DNA of 64,000 nucleotides from Sapria himalayana (lineage: Eukaryota; Streptophyta; Magnoliopsida; Malpighiales; Rafflesiaceae), in assembly GCA_029783825.1 (NCBI GenBank), contig JAREIK010008067.1, forward strand, positions 23,169 to 87,168, written 5' to 3'. This document shows positions 35,560-49,627 of the stretch, in pieces; position 1 is the stretch's first letter; every line of letters starts with the position of its first letter. Position numbers and translations under genes: made by a program. The notes below the pieces were generated by a model, which worked only from the letters and a program-made list of their open reading frames with translations, ran no database searches and had not been told where the DNA came from.

Positions 35560-37394
35560 TAGTGGATGTGGATTGCGACTGCAAGTGTCTGTCCCAGTAC
35601 CGGCTCCAGCACGATCATGGATGTTAAACCTCGATTCCTCCCAATCCTTCAAACATGTCAAGGCCTAAACCATATCTGGACGTAATCTCTATCTCCTATC
35701 CGAAATCACGTTCACTGCAACAGAAAAAGCAGACATCCGATGCTACGCTCGCCACCGAGGAGTCAGTAGATCCCGTGTCATCCTAGATAGCACGGGATAG
35801 AGGGACTCATATGATTTCCACCACTGTAATACATCAAGATTCTTAGTATCAGAATGTGATATGATTGAGCAGTAATCGGTATCTAGTACCGAGACAGCTC
35901 GCTCCTATGTGATGGTCCACCCCTACGTTTCCCCTCGCTAGCTGAATGGAATAATCGTCATCTCCGAACAAGGTATCAATGTCTGTAATCACAGTCTCAC
36001 CACCACCACCACCACCATACCTAGTATGATAGTATGTGAACATGTCAGTCAACTTCTCGTGAATGAACCCTTCAGGTGGTTCTTCCAGGTTCATGCACAA
36101 GGAATGAAAGTCAGGTGTGTTTCTAACGCCTTCCACCTTAGCCCTAGGGTCCATGCATGCAGCGAGGCAATAAAGAGATGGGAACGGTAAGACCAGTACA
36201 TCAAGTACTTGGTCTCCATCTCTACAACCATATGGCTAAGCGTCGGTCCAGCTCGATACTTCCTAAACATGCTACTAATGTTGCATATGCACCGAGTGAA
36301 TGCAAGTGTGGGCGTATAAACCGACGAACACAGTTTTCGTCGTGTCATAAAAGTATCTTCAGAATTTCATAAATGAAATTCCTGAAGCCCAGTCAGTGTC
36401 TTCAATAATAAGTTCGTCACTCTTACTATTGACATAGTCGGATATCAGGTGGTTTGTATCCACACACATGATTCCAACATCAGGTAATGGTGTAATTCCA
36501 ACGATGTCTCACATCACGATTGGAATGTCTTCTTCTTAAGATTCGCAGACAAATAGGGAGCACCAAACTCCTGTGTTGTCTACGAGGAGTGCGAATATAC
36601 TTGAGTGCATTGCGTATATTTTCCAACGCGGGGGAACACCCTTCAATACCCGCTTGAACTATCAGGTTAATCACATGACACATGCATCTGACATGAAAGA
36701 TCTCTCCTAATGGTGCGTCTCTAATATTCCTAACAAACATATTGATCGCTACTCCATTATTAGAAGCATTATCGAAAGTGACACTAAAAATTTTATTTTG
36801 AATTTTATATTCCCTAAATATTTTCATCATACACTCAAAAATGGCTGGGCCATCATGAGGATGAAGAATCTCAGTGAATCCTAATAATTTTTTATTGATT
36901 GTCCAGTTAGAATCTACATAGTGACTCGTGAGACATGTAAAAGAAGAATCATCGTGACATGTCCATATATCGGACGTCACGGACACCACTCCACTATATG
37001 CCATAAATTCCTTAATTATTTTTTGTTTTTCTAACTTATATATCTTTAGTATGTCACTCCTAGATGTGGACCTAGGAATCCTACGATAGGAAGGCTGAAA
37101 ATAAGTCTGCATGATGCGCACTACCCTCGGATCTTCCGAAAATTTGATCGAAAGACCCATCAATGTGATGAGCTTGGCCATGCCGTTTCTACCCAACTCG
37201 CTGGAGTATACGAAGGGAGTAAACTTTGAGACTGAACTCGATCCAGTCTCAAAAAATGTAGTGCCAAGTTGGGTTTGCCAAGGATCTAAAGGTCCATGTT
37301 TTTTGGTGTATAATTCGGCATGCCTCCTGAGGTGCCCAGTCCCACATGTACTCTTGCATGTTAAAAGTCTCATACAATATTTGCACTGTTCCAT
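35560..37394 (-). pseudogene. BED/hAT transposase
   Basis: The 304-codon frame from ATG 37394 holds the end of a BED-type zinc finger (CKYCMRLLTC, GHLRRHAELY), then FSEDPRVVRIMQTYFQPSYR, SVTSDIWTCHDDSSFTCLTS, FSVTFDNASNNGVAINMF and VRCMCHVINLIVQAGIEG, the usual plant Ac/RICESLEEPER-like catalytic path. After a shift near DVRHRWNYT (about 36490) it continues in other frames: EDTDWASGISFMKFL near 36380, LYCLAACMDPRAKVEGV near 36130-36170, a Gly-rich linker, then the dimerisation domain LDVLQWWKSYESLYPVLSRM near 35790-35850 and ALTCLKDWEESRF near 35640. Several stops lie in the dimerisation region. No upstream exon for the rest of the BED finger was found. Non-functional copy. Confidence 0.87.
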
Positions 37395-38082
37395 TTCAAG
37401 TTCCTCACCCCTAATATTTACATGTGTTATGATTTAAAAATGAGTCCAAACTACAGAAGTCCTCCTAGTTTTTTGTTTTTAGAACTTTGGGATTGGGTTG
37501 AGACGACTGGAGAAACCAAAGTTTCAAAGGCCTCGGACCTCTGTGTAACATTTTCATTTTCCAAATTTAAATACGTGTCAGGTGTATTTGTAATTTTTTA
37601 TGTTTTTTATTTTTTCCTATTTTTTTCTAGAGAGAGAAACTTTAGAGAGAGAAAGTGAAAACAACGTAAAATAAATTACCCGGTAAAAGGAATGTGGTTA
37701 GTCACATGCAAGGTGCACAGCAGCAAGCTCTGATGATCAAAACTCAAGTCAAGTTTCACGAAAATCCAAGCCGAAAGCAAAGTCCCGAGGCCCGAGAGAG
37801 AGATGCATGGTTTATGTGAGAGAGACAAAGTTTTGAGAGAATTTATGTTTTTGAAAAACATAAATGTTATAGGGAGGGGGGTATAATTTATAGATTAAAG
37901 ATATTAATTTTTTATAAAAAAAGATATTTTTTTATTATTTTTTTTAATTTTTAATATATATTTAGGGGGCAGAATCACCAGGACTGTCCGATTCTGCCCC
38001 CTAGCCATTGGAGGCGAATCCAACGGCTGAAATTTAATTAAATTTGAATTTTTTTTCCCATTGGGATTGGGTCGGGTGTCGA
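37395..38082. other. hAT 5' leader with a 12-bp stem hairpin at 37965-38001
   Basis: GGGGGCAGAATC (37965-37976) pairs perfectly with GATTCTGCCCCC (37990-38001). The rest is AT-rich with GAGAGAGAAA words near 37630. Confidence 0.6.
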
Positions 38083-38120
38083 GACCGCGGGCCGGGTCCA
38101 ATCAGACCCGGCCCGCGGTC
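38083..38120. other. Perfect 16-bp GC-rich hairpin followed by T7
   Basis: GACCGCGGGCCGGGTC, loop CAATCA, GACCCGGCCCGCGGTC, then seven T. It lies at the inner edge of the hAT right GC-rich region. Confidence 0.85.
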
Positions 38121-38372
38121 TTTTTTTAGTTAGGGGCAGGGTAATGCTCACGTCCATGCGTGCCTGCGTGGTGCGTGAGCTTAAACCGGCACGGGAAGGA
38201 CCCGTGCCGGCGTGCCGTGCCGGCGAGGCACGGCACGGCACGGCTCGTGCCTATCCCAGGCACGGCACGGGCCCGGGCACCGTTCAAAAACGTGCCAGGC
38301 CGGCCCAGGCACGGCCGAACCGTGCCATGCCTCGTGCCGGGCCGAGCCGGCCCGTCCCGGTTGACACCTCTA
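38121..38372. repeat. hAT right GC-rich subterminal region
   Basis: Many GGCACGG, GTGCCGG and CGTGCC words in both directions, matching the style of the left end. Open frames here are artefacts. Confidence 0.75.
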
Positions 38373-40033
38373 TATCTATCTATATAATAATCTATCTTTC
38401 TTTCTATGTGTGTTTTTATTTGTCTATCTATTTGTATCTCTATCTGACAATATATCTATCTATCTGTCTATCAATCTTTCTATCAATCAATCAATCTATC
38501 TATCTATCTATGAATATGTCTATCATTCTATCAATCAATTTGTTTAACAATCTTTTATCTATTTGTCTATCTGTCTGTCTATATATCTACCTTATTGTCT
38601 ATCTATATATCTGTCATTATATATATCTATCTTTTTGTATATTTATCTATCTATTTATTTATCTATCTATCTATAAATCTATGTATCTATTTGTCTATCA
38701 ATCTATCGATCAATCTATGTATCAAACTGTCAATCTATCTATGTATCTATCTAATTGTCTATCTATTTGTGTGTCTATTTTTTTATGTATTTGTTTGTCT
38801 GTATGCCTACTTTCCTGCCTGTCTACCTATCTGACTATATAACTTTCTATCTGTCTATCTATCTATATGTCTTTCTATTTATCTAACTATTATCTGTCAA
38901 TCTATTTTTAGATTTATTTGTATGTCTATATATTTGTTTGTATGTCTATATGTCTATCTATCTACCTATCTTTTTATTTATTTATCTATTTAATTAATCT
39001 ATCTATTTATCTATTTGTCTATCTTTCTATCAATGTATTTTTCTATATATCTGTATATCTATCTATCCGTTTGTCAGTCTCTCAGTTTGTTTATCTATTT
39101 ATCTATATATCTGTTTATCTATCTGTCTATCTAATTTTTATTATTTCTATCTATCTATCTTTCTGTCTATCTATTTGTCTATTTATTTGTTTAATAATCT
39201 ATTGATCTATTTGTATATCTATCTATCTATCTCTATCTTTATATATAATTATTTATCTATCTATCAGTCTATCAATCAGTCTTTTTATCTTTCTATCAAC
39301 TTACTTATCAATCTATTTATAAATATATTTTCTTGTTAGTCTATTAATCTATCTATCTATCAATTGATCAATCAATCTATCAATTAATCAATCAATTTGT
39401 CTATCAATATGTCTATCATTCTATTAATCAATATGTCTAACAATCTGTTATCAATTTGTCTATCAATTTGTCTTTCTTTGTGTCAATCTATTTATCAATA
39501 TATCTATCTATCTATTTATATATTCATCTATCTATTAATCTATCTTTCTTTCTTTCCATCTATCTATATGTCTGTTTGTATATTTATCTATATGTTTGTT
39601 TATTTGTCTGGCTATTTATCTATCTATCTTTCAATTTGTCTATCTATCTATCTATCTATCTATTTATCAATCAATCTATCTATCGATTTATCTATATATT
39701 TATCTATCTGTCTATCAATCTATTAATCTATATATCTATCTAATAATCTTCTCTATATATTTTTTATCTATCTATCGATCAATCTTTCTATCTATTTATC
39801 TTTCTATATATCTATCTCTCTATCTATCTATTTATCTGTCTATATATATATACCTATCTATTTATCAATTTAACTATATATTTCTCTATCAATCTATCTA
39901 TCTAACTATTTGTGTATCTATCTATCTATCTAACCATCTAACTATCTATCTGCCTATCTATCTGTCTATATATCTATCTATCTATCTATTTGTTTGTCTA
40001 TTTGTATAAATATATAGCTGTCTATCTAACTAT

Positions 40034-40073
<40 letters not shown>

Positions 40074-40579
40074 ATCTATCTATCTAACTATCTATGTATC
40101 TATCTTGTAATCTCTCTATCTATCTTTCTATCTATCTAACTATGTATCTATCTATTTATCTATTAAATTTATCTATTTGTATATCTATCTATCTATCTAT
40201 ATATCTGTGTATCTATCTATCTACCTATTTGTGTAACTTTCTATATATTTATCTATCTATTTTTTTTATATCAATCTATCGATCTATCTATCGATCTTTT
40301 TCTTTATCTTCTTGTCTATCTATATGTCTAAATTTCTATCTATCTTTCTATCTATATATCTATACATCTATTTGTCTATCTATTTGTCTCTCTATGTGTC
40401 TATTTATCTGCCTATCAATCTATTTTTGTATCAATCAATCTATCTGTCTATATATATGTATGTCTACCTGTTTACCTATATATCCATCAATTTATATGTT
40501 TGTCAGTCTATCTATTTATCTATATGTCTATATAACTATCATTTTTTATCTATTTGTCTATATATCTGTATATCTGTCT
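38373..40579 (+). repeat. Degenerate TATC tetranucleotide array, block 2
   Basis: Continuation of block 1 beyond the hAT. A TA run lies at about 40037-40070. The array ends at a strand switch near 40580. Confidence 0.95.
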
Positions 40580-41909
40580 AAAGACATATAGATAGATAGA
40601 AAGATAAAAAAATTGATAGACAGATTGATATAATGATTAATATAAATATAGATATATTGATAAACATATTGATTGACAGATTCATACATTGATTGATAGC
40701 AAGATAGATAGATATATAGACAAATAAATATAAAGATAGAAAGTCAGAAAGATAGATAAATAGATAGATAGATAGACATATACATAAATAAAAAATTATA
40801 TATAGATATATATAGATATAAATATATAGATATATATAGATATATATATACACACACACTCACTCACTCACTCACTCACACAAATAGATAAATTGATTGA
40901 TAGATATATAGACAGACAGACGGACAAATAGATAGACCACTAGATAGACAGACACACATATAGATATATAAAAATATAGTCAAATAGATTGATATATAGA
41001 TAGACAGATTAATAGATAAATTGATTGACATATAGATAGACAGATCGATACAAAGATAGTTCGATAGATTTAAGAATTTTTGATAGAGTGATTGATAAAT
41101 AGATTGATCGGTAGATAGAAAGTTTGATAGATTATTATACAAACATATATATATATATATATATATAAAGATAGAAAGATAGCAATATAGATATATAGAT
41201 AGTTAAGTAGATCCATATACAAATAGAAAAACACATAGATAGGCTTATAGATAGATAGTTAGATAGACAATAAGATAGTCTGATAGATATAAAGATAGAT
41301 AGATAGAAGATAGATAGATAGGCATATAGTTAGACAGACAGACATATAATAGATAAATAGATAGATATAAAGATAGATAGATATACAAATAGATAGAAAG
41401 ATAGACATATAGATAGATAATAGACAAATAGATAGTTAGATAGATAGACATATAGGTAGATTGATAGAGAGAAATATGGATATAGAAATTGAAGGACATA
41501 TAGATAAACAGATAGATAAACACATAGATAAAAAGATAGATAGACAAATTGAAAAACATATAGATAGATAGATAGATAACTAGCTAGATAGATAGTTATA
41601 AACATAGATAGAGAGATACACAGATTGATAAACAGAAAGATAGATATATATTTATATATAGATAGGTAGGTAGGTAGGTAGGTAGATAGTCATATAGATA
41701 GACAGTAGATAGATAGATAGATAGAAGAAAGATAGTCATATAGATAGATAGATAGATAAACATATAGTTAGACCTATAGATAGAAAGACATATTAATAAA
41801 CAAATTGATATGTAGATATTTAGACATATAGATAGATAGATATACACATAGCTATAAAGATATATAGATAAATATATAGCTAGATAGATATAGATATAGA
41901 TATAGATAT

Positions 41910-41969
<60 letters not shown>

Positions 41970-43655
41970 ATTAATAGATATATAGATAGATAGATTGGCA
42001 TAGAGATATACCTATATATATATATATAGATAAAAGATAGATACATAGATACACATAAAGATATATAGATAGATAGATAGACATATAGATAGATAAAAAG
42101 ATACACAGATAGATTGTTTGATTGTTATAAAAAAAGACAGATAGATTGTTTGATTGTTATAAAAAAAGACAGATTGATAGACATATAGATATATATCAAT
42201 AGATAGATAGATAGACATAGAGATATACAAATAGATAGAAAGATAGATAAAGATACAAATACATATATGTATATATATAGACATATGGATAGAAAGATAC
42301 ACATAAAGATAGATAGATACATAGACATATAAATAGATAAAAAGATAGACAGATTGATTGATTGATTGTTATATAAAAAGAGAGATAAATAGACATATAG
42401 ATACACACACACACACACATAGATAGATAGATTGATTGAATGATAGATAACCAGATAGATAGAAAAATATATATATATATATATATATAGATTTATAGAA
42501 AGATAGTTAAAAAATAGATAGACAAATAGATTCACAAATTGATATATATGTAGAGATAGACATAAATATAGTAAATAGAAATATAAATAGACACATTGAT
42601 AGAACCATAGAAACATACATAGATAGACGCATAGATAGAGAGAGACTTTGACAAATAGATAGATAGATAAATTGATAGAAATATAAACAAATAGATAGAC
42701 AAATAGATAAATAGATAGATAGATAAAGATATATATATAGGTAGACAGATAAATCTATAGATAAAAAGATGGATAGTTAGACAGATAAATAGATAGATGA
42801 ATGAATATACAGAAAAAAAGATATAAAGATAGATAGATAGAATGATAGATAGATAGTATGATACATAGGTTTATAGACAACTTGATAGATTGATTTGTAG
42901 ATAGATTGATAGGAAGAGATTGACATATAGATAGATAGATAGATAAACAGATAGATAGACAAATAGATAGATAGACAAATACATAGATAGACATATAGAT
43001 AGTCATATTATTTGATAGATAGATAGAATATTAAACATATAGATAGATAGAGAGATAGATTAACAGATCATTTAGACATCAAGAAAGAAAGATAGATAGA
43101 TAGACAAATAAATAGATGGATAGATAGATAAAAAAGATAGAAAGATAGATAGAAAGATTAGTAGTTAGATAGAAAGATAGATAAATATATAGATAGGCAG
43201 ACATATAGATAGACAGATAGATAGATGGATAGATTGATTGATTGATTGACAAATAGATAGATTGATAAACATATATATATATATAGATTGATCGATATAT
43301 TGAAAGATAGATTAAAAGACATGGATAAGTAGATTAATAGTTAGATTGATATAAATAATAGATAGATTTATAGATAGATTGATAGACATATAGATAAAAA
43401 ATAAATAGATAGATAGTTAAATAGAGAGATAGATATAAAGATATATAGACAGATTGATAGATAGAAAGATAGATAGTTAGATAGATATATAGATAGAAAT
43501 ATAGAGAGAGAAATAAATAGATAGATAGATAGACAGATAGATTGACATATTGATAGAAAGATAGTTTGATAGACAGATAGATAGACATATAGATATGTGT
43601 CTGTGTATATATATATATATATATATCAAATATAAGCATTATGATAGACATAAAA

Positions 43656-43710
<55 letters not shown>

Positions 43711-45396
43711 GATATATAGATATTTACATCGACAAATAGAAAGAAAGATAGATAGACAGATAGATAGATAAACAAAAAGAAATACACATTGAAGACATTG
43801 ATAGACATATTGATAGCCATATAGATAGACACATAGAAAAATAGATAGATAGATATATAAAGACATATAAAAATAGATAGACATCTTGATAGAGAAAAAG
43901 ATAGACAAAAAGATAGACAAATAGATAGATTGATAGATTGACAGACAAATAGATAGATGGATATATATATTTATACAAAGATAGATATATAAATAGATAT
44001 ATAGACATCTAGATAGTTAAATGATATTGAGATATATATATATAGATTGATAAACACATTATTAGACCCATTTATAGATAGTTAGATAGAATGAATGATT
44101 GATAGGCAGATAGATAGATAGAGTAATAGACAAATTGATAGATAGATTGATAGATAGTTGATAAATAGACAGAAATATAGATAAATAGATAGATAGATAG
44201 ACACATAAATAGATACATAGATAAACATATAAACAAACATATAAGTAGATAGATAGATTGATAGATAGATAATCAGATTATTATTAATATATATAAAAAA
44301 TTATTATATAGATAGATAGACATATTGATAGATAGATTGATAGATAGGTAAATATAGAGAGAGATAGACAGAAAGATATACAAATAGATACTTACATTGA
44401 TATACAGATAGATTGAAAGATACAAAGATAGATAGATCAATATATAGATATACATAAAGATAGACATAAAGATAGACAGACAGAAAGACAGACAGACAGA
44501 TTGATAGATAGACAAGGTGATAGATAGAATGATAGACAGATTTATAAACATACTTTTATAAAGATCGATATATAAATTGAAAGATAGATTTATAAATAAA
44601 TTAATAGACTGATTAATAGATAGATTAAAAAAATAGATAGATAGATAGATAAATAGACATATAGATAGACAAATAGGAATACTGATAGATAGATAGATAG
44701 ATAATAGAGATAGAAAAACATATAGATATATATATATATACACATATATATAGATAGATCGATAGATAGTCTAATACAATGACAAATAGATAAATAGATT
44801 ATGTGATAGATATATAGACAGATAGATAGACAGATAGATCGATAGATAGAGAGATAGATAGATAGACAAAAATATAGATAGATAGACAGATTGATAGATA
44901 TGCAAACAGATAGATAGATTGATACATAGATAGATAGATAGATAAATAGACAGGTGATAGAAAGATAGATAGATATATATATATATATAGACAAATAGAT
45001 TGACTACTTGATATACAGATAGATAGAAAGTTAAATAGATAGATAGAAAGATACATAGACTAATAAGATAGAAAGATACACATACAGATTGAGAGATAGA
45101 TAGACAAATAGATAGATAGATAGATAGATAGATTGGCATATATATAGATAGATAGTTAGTTAGACATATAGATAGATAAATAGATAGATAAATAGATAGA
45201 TAAATAGATAAACAGATTGATTGATAGACAAATAGATATAAAAATAAAAATAAAGAAGATAGATATATAGATAGAAAGATAAAGATATAAATAAAATGAT
45301 AGATAGATAGACATATAGTTAGACAATTATATTGATTTATTGATAGACAAATAGATAGACAGACATACAGATAGATAGGAAAATTATTAGATAGAT
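40580..45396 (-). repeat. Degenerate GATA tetranucleotide array, block 3
   Basis: Same repeat as blocks 1-2 but on the other strand. Includes a CACA/CACT run at 40850-40880 and TA runs near 41150 and 41915-41967. Minus-strand Tyr-Leu-Ser-Ile frames are artefacts. Confidence 0.95.
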
Positions 45397-46240
45397 CATT
45401 ACTAAAAATTACAATAATCCCGACAAAATACTGACCAAAAAATTTGGTTGGTAATTGCTTTCCAAAACATTACCAGTTAGTGACCAAAAAATGGTATCTA
45501 AACAAAAAAATTTCTGACCTAATTTTTGACCAAAGACCGATCATATTACCGACTAAATCTTTTTGGTTAGGAATCGATCTATAGAGTGGTTATCGAATAT
45601 ATTACCGACCTTTTAACAACCTATCATTACAATTGGTTGGTATAGTTTTTTTTCAAATTATTTATAGCTTCGTACTTACCAATCATTTATCGACCAAATA
45701 TATAGGTTGGTAATTACTGATCAATTCACTAGTAATTTAGAGATCCAAAGAGGTGCATTGGAGAAAAATACTTCTGATCAAATTCTAGACCAACTACCGA
45801 CCATGTATTACGAAACAAATATATTTGGTTTAGAATATGGCATGTAAATCAGGAGGGAATTAGCAAAAAACATTTTCGTAAGGTTACCAACCATTTAACA
45901 ACCAAAAATATATAACCATTAAAAATGATCGGTACAGTGGTTATTCAATATATTTATAAGGTCGTAATTATTGACTGAATATATAGGTCGGTAATTACTG
46001 ACTATTTCAGGACCGAACATCGACCATACTTACCGACCAAATGTTTTCAATCGGAAATTGGTCACTAAATTAGGATGGAAATAGCGAATCGAAATTGCCG
46101 ACAAATTACTGACCATTTAAAAACCAAAAATATATTATCATTAAAATTGGTCGATAAAGTGGACTTCCAAATACTTATTGATTTTTTCTCACCGATCGTT
46201 AATCGACCATAATTTTGGTCGGTAATTCATTGTTTTTATT
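45397..46240 (+). repeat. CACTA2 left subterminal repeats
   Basis: Irregularly spaced ACCGACCA and GGTCGGTAAT words in both orientations. Related words, not identical spacing, occur in the right end and in CACTA3. Confidence 0.8.
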
Positions 46241-47439
46241 GTTTGATTTGAAAATCATTTGTTGAGTCATTAAAGCCTAAAATTATCAAAACTCCATTGT
46301 TTTTTCGAATAAGAGCCGATGTAAGCAGGAAATAAAAAAATTTGATATTTCTTCTAAATTCAGGTAAGTTTTTCTTTAATCTTCTCCTTCAAATTGATTA
46401 TACACATCTTTGTTTTCCTGAATTATATATAGATAATTGAAATTTCGTTTTTTAAGTATATTCGAGTATTAGGTTTTATTTTATTCTCCTAATTTCTTAA
46501 TTTTTGCTTCGATTTCATTTAACCATACATGATTTTGACTCGACACAATTAATTAAACTATAATTTTTCATTTTTTTAAAATTTGTTCATCACAGTTTAG
46601 ATTTATAGTGTTTTAGTGATTTTGATTTCATTTACATGATTTTTGCATCCAAATAATCTTAATGTTAATGGTTTATATTTAAATAATCGTATGAAATTAT
46701 GTATAAATCTATACTTTAATATATATAATGATTTATCTTAAATCAAACTTTTATTAAATGTTAATCATAAATGTCAATAACAATATATATACACTTTTAT
46801 ACATTTATATAATCGTATGATATTATGTATAAATGTCTATACTTTAATATATATAAACGTATTACATTATAAATACACATTGATATGTTTATATAAACAT
46901 ATAATGTTATATATAACTATTTATACATATGTATTAATGTTTATAAATATCTATACAAAATTTACATTAAACTATCAATTTATATATATTTTTTATATAA
47001 AAATTATGTAATACTAAATGATTATACAATTTTGTAAATATTTATATTACATATTATTTTTTATATAAATATAGAATATTTATAATGTTTATATAAATGT
47101 GATATATACACTATATATTAATTATAAAAGTGTTACATATAACTATAATAAAATTTATGTAACATTTATAATAATAATTTATTCACAAATATTATATAGA
47201 TACACGTTTTTAATTATATAATCATATGCCATTTTATATAAAAGTATTTATAGCTATATTAATAATTAAGTAAACTATTTTTATAACTATATTTATAACT
47301 TTACATAACTAATTTGTAACAATATAATAATGTATAAATATAATTATAATTCTATATAATGATATTTCTAAAAAATTATACTATATCTATACTAATATAT
47401 AACTATATATAATTATATATTTACTAAATGTATACCTAT
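46241..47439. other. CACTA2 AT-rich leader without gene
   Basis: TATA-rich sequence that grades into the satellite array. Open frames are short and match nothing known. Confidence 0.5.
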
Positions 47440-49210
47440 AGAATTGTTAATTATTTTTATATCTTTAACTACATACATATTTATAACTATATGTGTATAA
47501 CTATATATAAATATTTGTATAAATATGCAGCACTCTATATAATTAAATATAACTATATTTGTAACTATATATTCAAATATGTATTCATATAATTAAATTA
47601 AAATATTTGTTTATAACATTGTATATATTTATGTATAACTACTTATCACTACATGTATAAATATATTTAATATAACTATTTGTTTAATTATATATAACTA
47701 ATTATAGCTATATATATTATATGAATAATAATATATAACTATAAATAATTGTATCTTACTATAAGTATAACTATAAAAGCTTTATACATAAAAATATTTA
47801 AATATATACTTTACAACATATATTTAATATATATTTGTATATATTAGTATATAAAAAGTATTTTACTATATCTATAACTATACATAACTACATGTATAAA
47901 TATATAAAATTAAATGAACAAATATATAAAACTACATGTATAAATATATGTTTAACTATATGTGTAAGTATATGTATAACAACATGTAACTATATTTATA
48001 ATTACATGTATAACAACATACAATATTATGTTAAACTCCATGTGTATAACTTTATATAAATATTTATATAACTAAATAAATATCTATATAATTATATATA
48101 ACTATATTTGTAACTATATATACATATATGTATTAATATAATTAAAGCAAATTATTGTTTTTATAACGTTGTTTATTTTTATATATAACTACTTATAACT
48201 ACTTGTATGAATATATCTATATATAACTAATTAACTATATATTTAATTATATATAACTATTTATAACTATATATATTATATGAATAATAAAAATAACAAT
48301 AATTAATTGTATCTTACTATATGTATAGCTATAAAAGCTTTATACATAATAATATATAAATATATACTTTACAACTTATATTTAATATATATTTGTATAT
48401 ATTAGTATATAAAAAAGTATTTTACTATAATTATACCTATACATAACTATATGATATATAAAATTAAATGAACAAATATATAAACCTACATGTATAAATA
48501 TATGTTTAACTAAATGTGTAACTACATGTATAACCACATGTAACTATATTTATAATTACATGTATAACAACATACAATATTATGCTAAACTATATGTGTA
48601 TAACTATATATAAATATTTTTATAACTAAATAAATCTCTATATAATTATATATAACTATATTTGTAACTATATTTACATATATGTATTAATATAATTAAA
48701 GCAAAATATTTTTTTATAACATTGTTTATATTTATGTATAACAACTTGTAACTAATTGTATGAATATATCTATATATAACTATATGTTTAATTATATATA
48801 ACTTATATAACTATATATATTATATGTAAAATAATATATAACTATAAATAATTGTATCTTATTATGTGTATAACTTTAAAATTTTTATGCATAATTATAT
48901 TAAATATTAAATTTATAGCTTATATTTAATATATACTTGTATATAGTAGTATATAAAAAAGTATTTTACATTATCAATACCTATACATTACTCTATGTAT
49001 AAATATGTAAAATTAAATGAATAAATATATAAACCTACATGTATAAATATACGTTTATCTAAATGTGTAACTATATGTATAACCACATGTAACTATATTT
49101 ATAATTACATGTATAACAACATACAATATTATTTTAAACTATATGTGTATAACTTTATATAAATATTTGTATATCTAAATAAATATTTATATAATTATAT
49201 ATAACTATAA
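47440..49210 (+). repeat. ~550-bp AT-rich tandem satellite, about 3.3 copies
   Basis: The anchor ATGTGTATAAC or a close form occurs at about 47491, 48040, 48594 and 49142, spacings of 548-554 bp. Long words such as TACATGTATAACAACATACA recur in register. One related copy lies in CACTA1 at 21800-22287. Confidence 0.85.
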
Positions 49211-49264
49211 TTAGAGACATTCGTATTTGTTAAATAAAATAGTTTTTTTAACTAGTTACGAAAG

Positions 49265-49533
49265 ATGATCGTGAATATATGTAAAAGGGTAGAATAGTGA
49301 ATGGAATGTTTTGTAATGAATGGGGGAATAAAGTTGATGAATTTGTTGAGTTTTCTCTGAGACATCCTGAGTGTGTGAATGATGGTACAGATATATGATG
49401 TCCTTGCACTTTAGTTAAATGTCAGGATAAAATGTATTTGAATGTTGAGACTGTGAAGATACATTTGTATAGAAATGGTTTTATGGTAGATTACAATGTT
49501 TGGATATACCATGGTGAGAAGCAAGTCCACTAG
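49265..49533 (+). pseudogene. CACTA2 transposase N-terminus only (Transpos_assoc domain)
   Basis: Translation near 49266 gives DREYM, then from 49291 RIVNGMFCNEWGNKVDEFVE, FSLRHPECVNDG, CPCTLVKCQDKMYLNVETV and KIHLYRNGFMVDYNVWIYHG. This is the N-terminal Cys-rich domain of plant CACTA transposases. A frameshift follows DREYM and one in-frame TGA precedes CPC. The Tnp2 core that should follow is missing. Confidence 0.82.
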
Positions 49534-49539
49534 AGGTGT

Positions 49540-49556
49540 TCAAGTTCAACACGAGT
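49540..49556. other. Internal deletion junction in CACTA2
   Basis: Left of here the sequence matches CACTA3 (minus strand) down to about 63756; right of here it matches CACTA3 from about 60320 downward. About 3.4 kb present in CACTA3, including the Tnp2 core, DUF4218 and DUF4216, is absent. Confidence 0.75.
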
Positions 49557-49627
49557 GTCAGTAATCATTTTTGTTTTAATTGTTAATCATTTTTGTTTAT
49601 TTCATTGCCTAATGTATTTTTTATAGA

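Larger units (their letters stand above)
34811..38372 (-). mobile_element. hAT-type transposon, 3.56 kb, nested in the TATC array
   Basis: Ends read inward are TATAGGTGTCAAACGAGCC and TAGAGGTGTCAACCGGGAC. TATCTATC lies on both sides (34803-34810 and 38373-38380), an 8-bp duplication as expected for hAT, though the repeat context weakens this. Both ends carry very GC-rich subterminal DNA. The transposase lies on the minus strand. Excision would restore one continuous TATC array. Confidence 0.85.

Noticed and set aside
38083..38128. Bacterial intrinsic terminator or bacterial contamination
   Set aside because: The hairpin lies within a hAT end whose flanks and transposase are plant-type.
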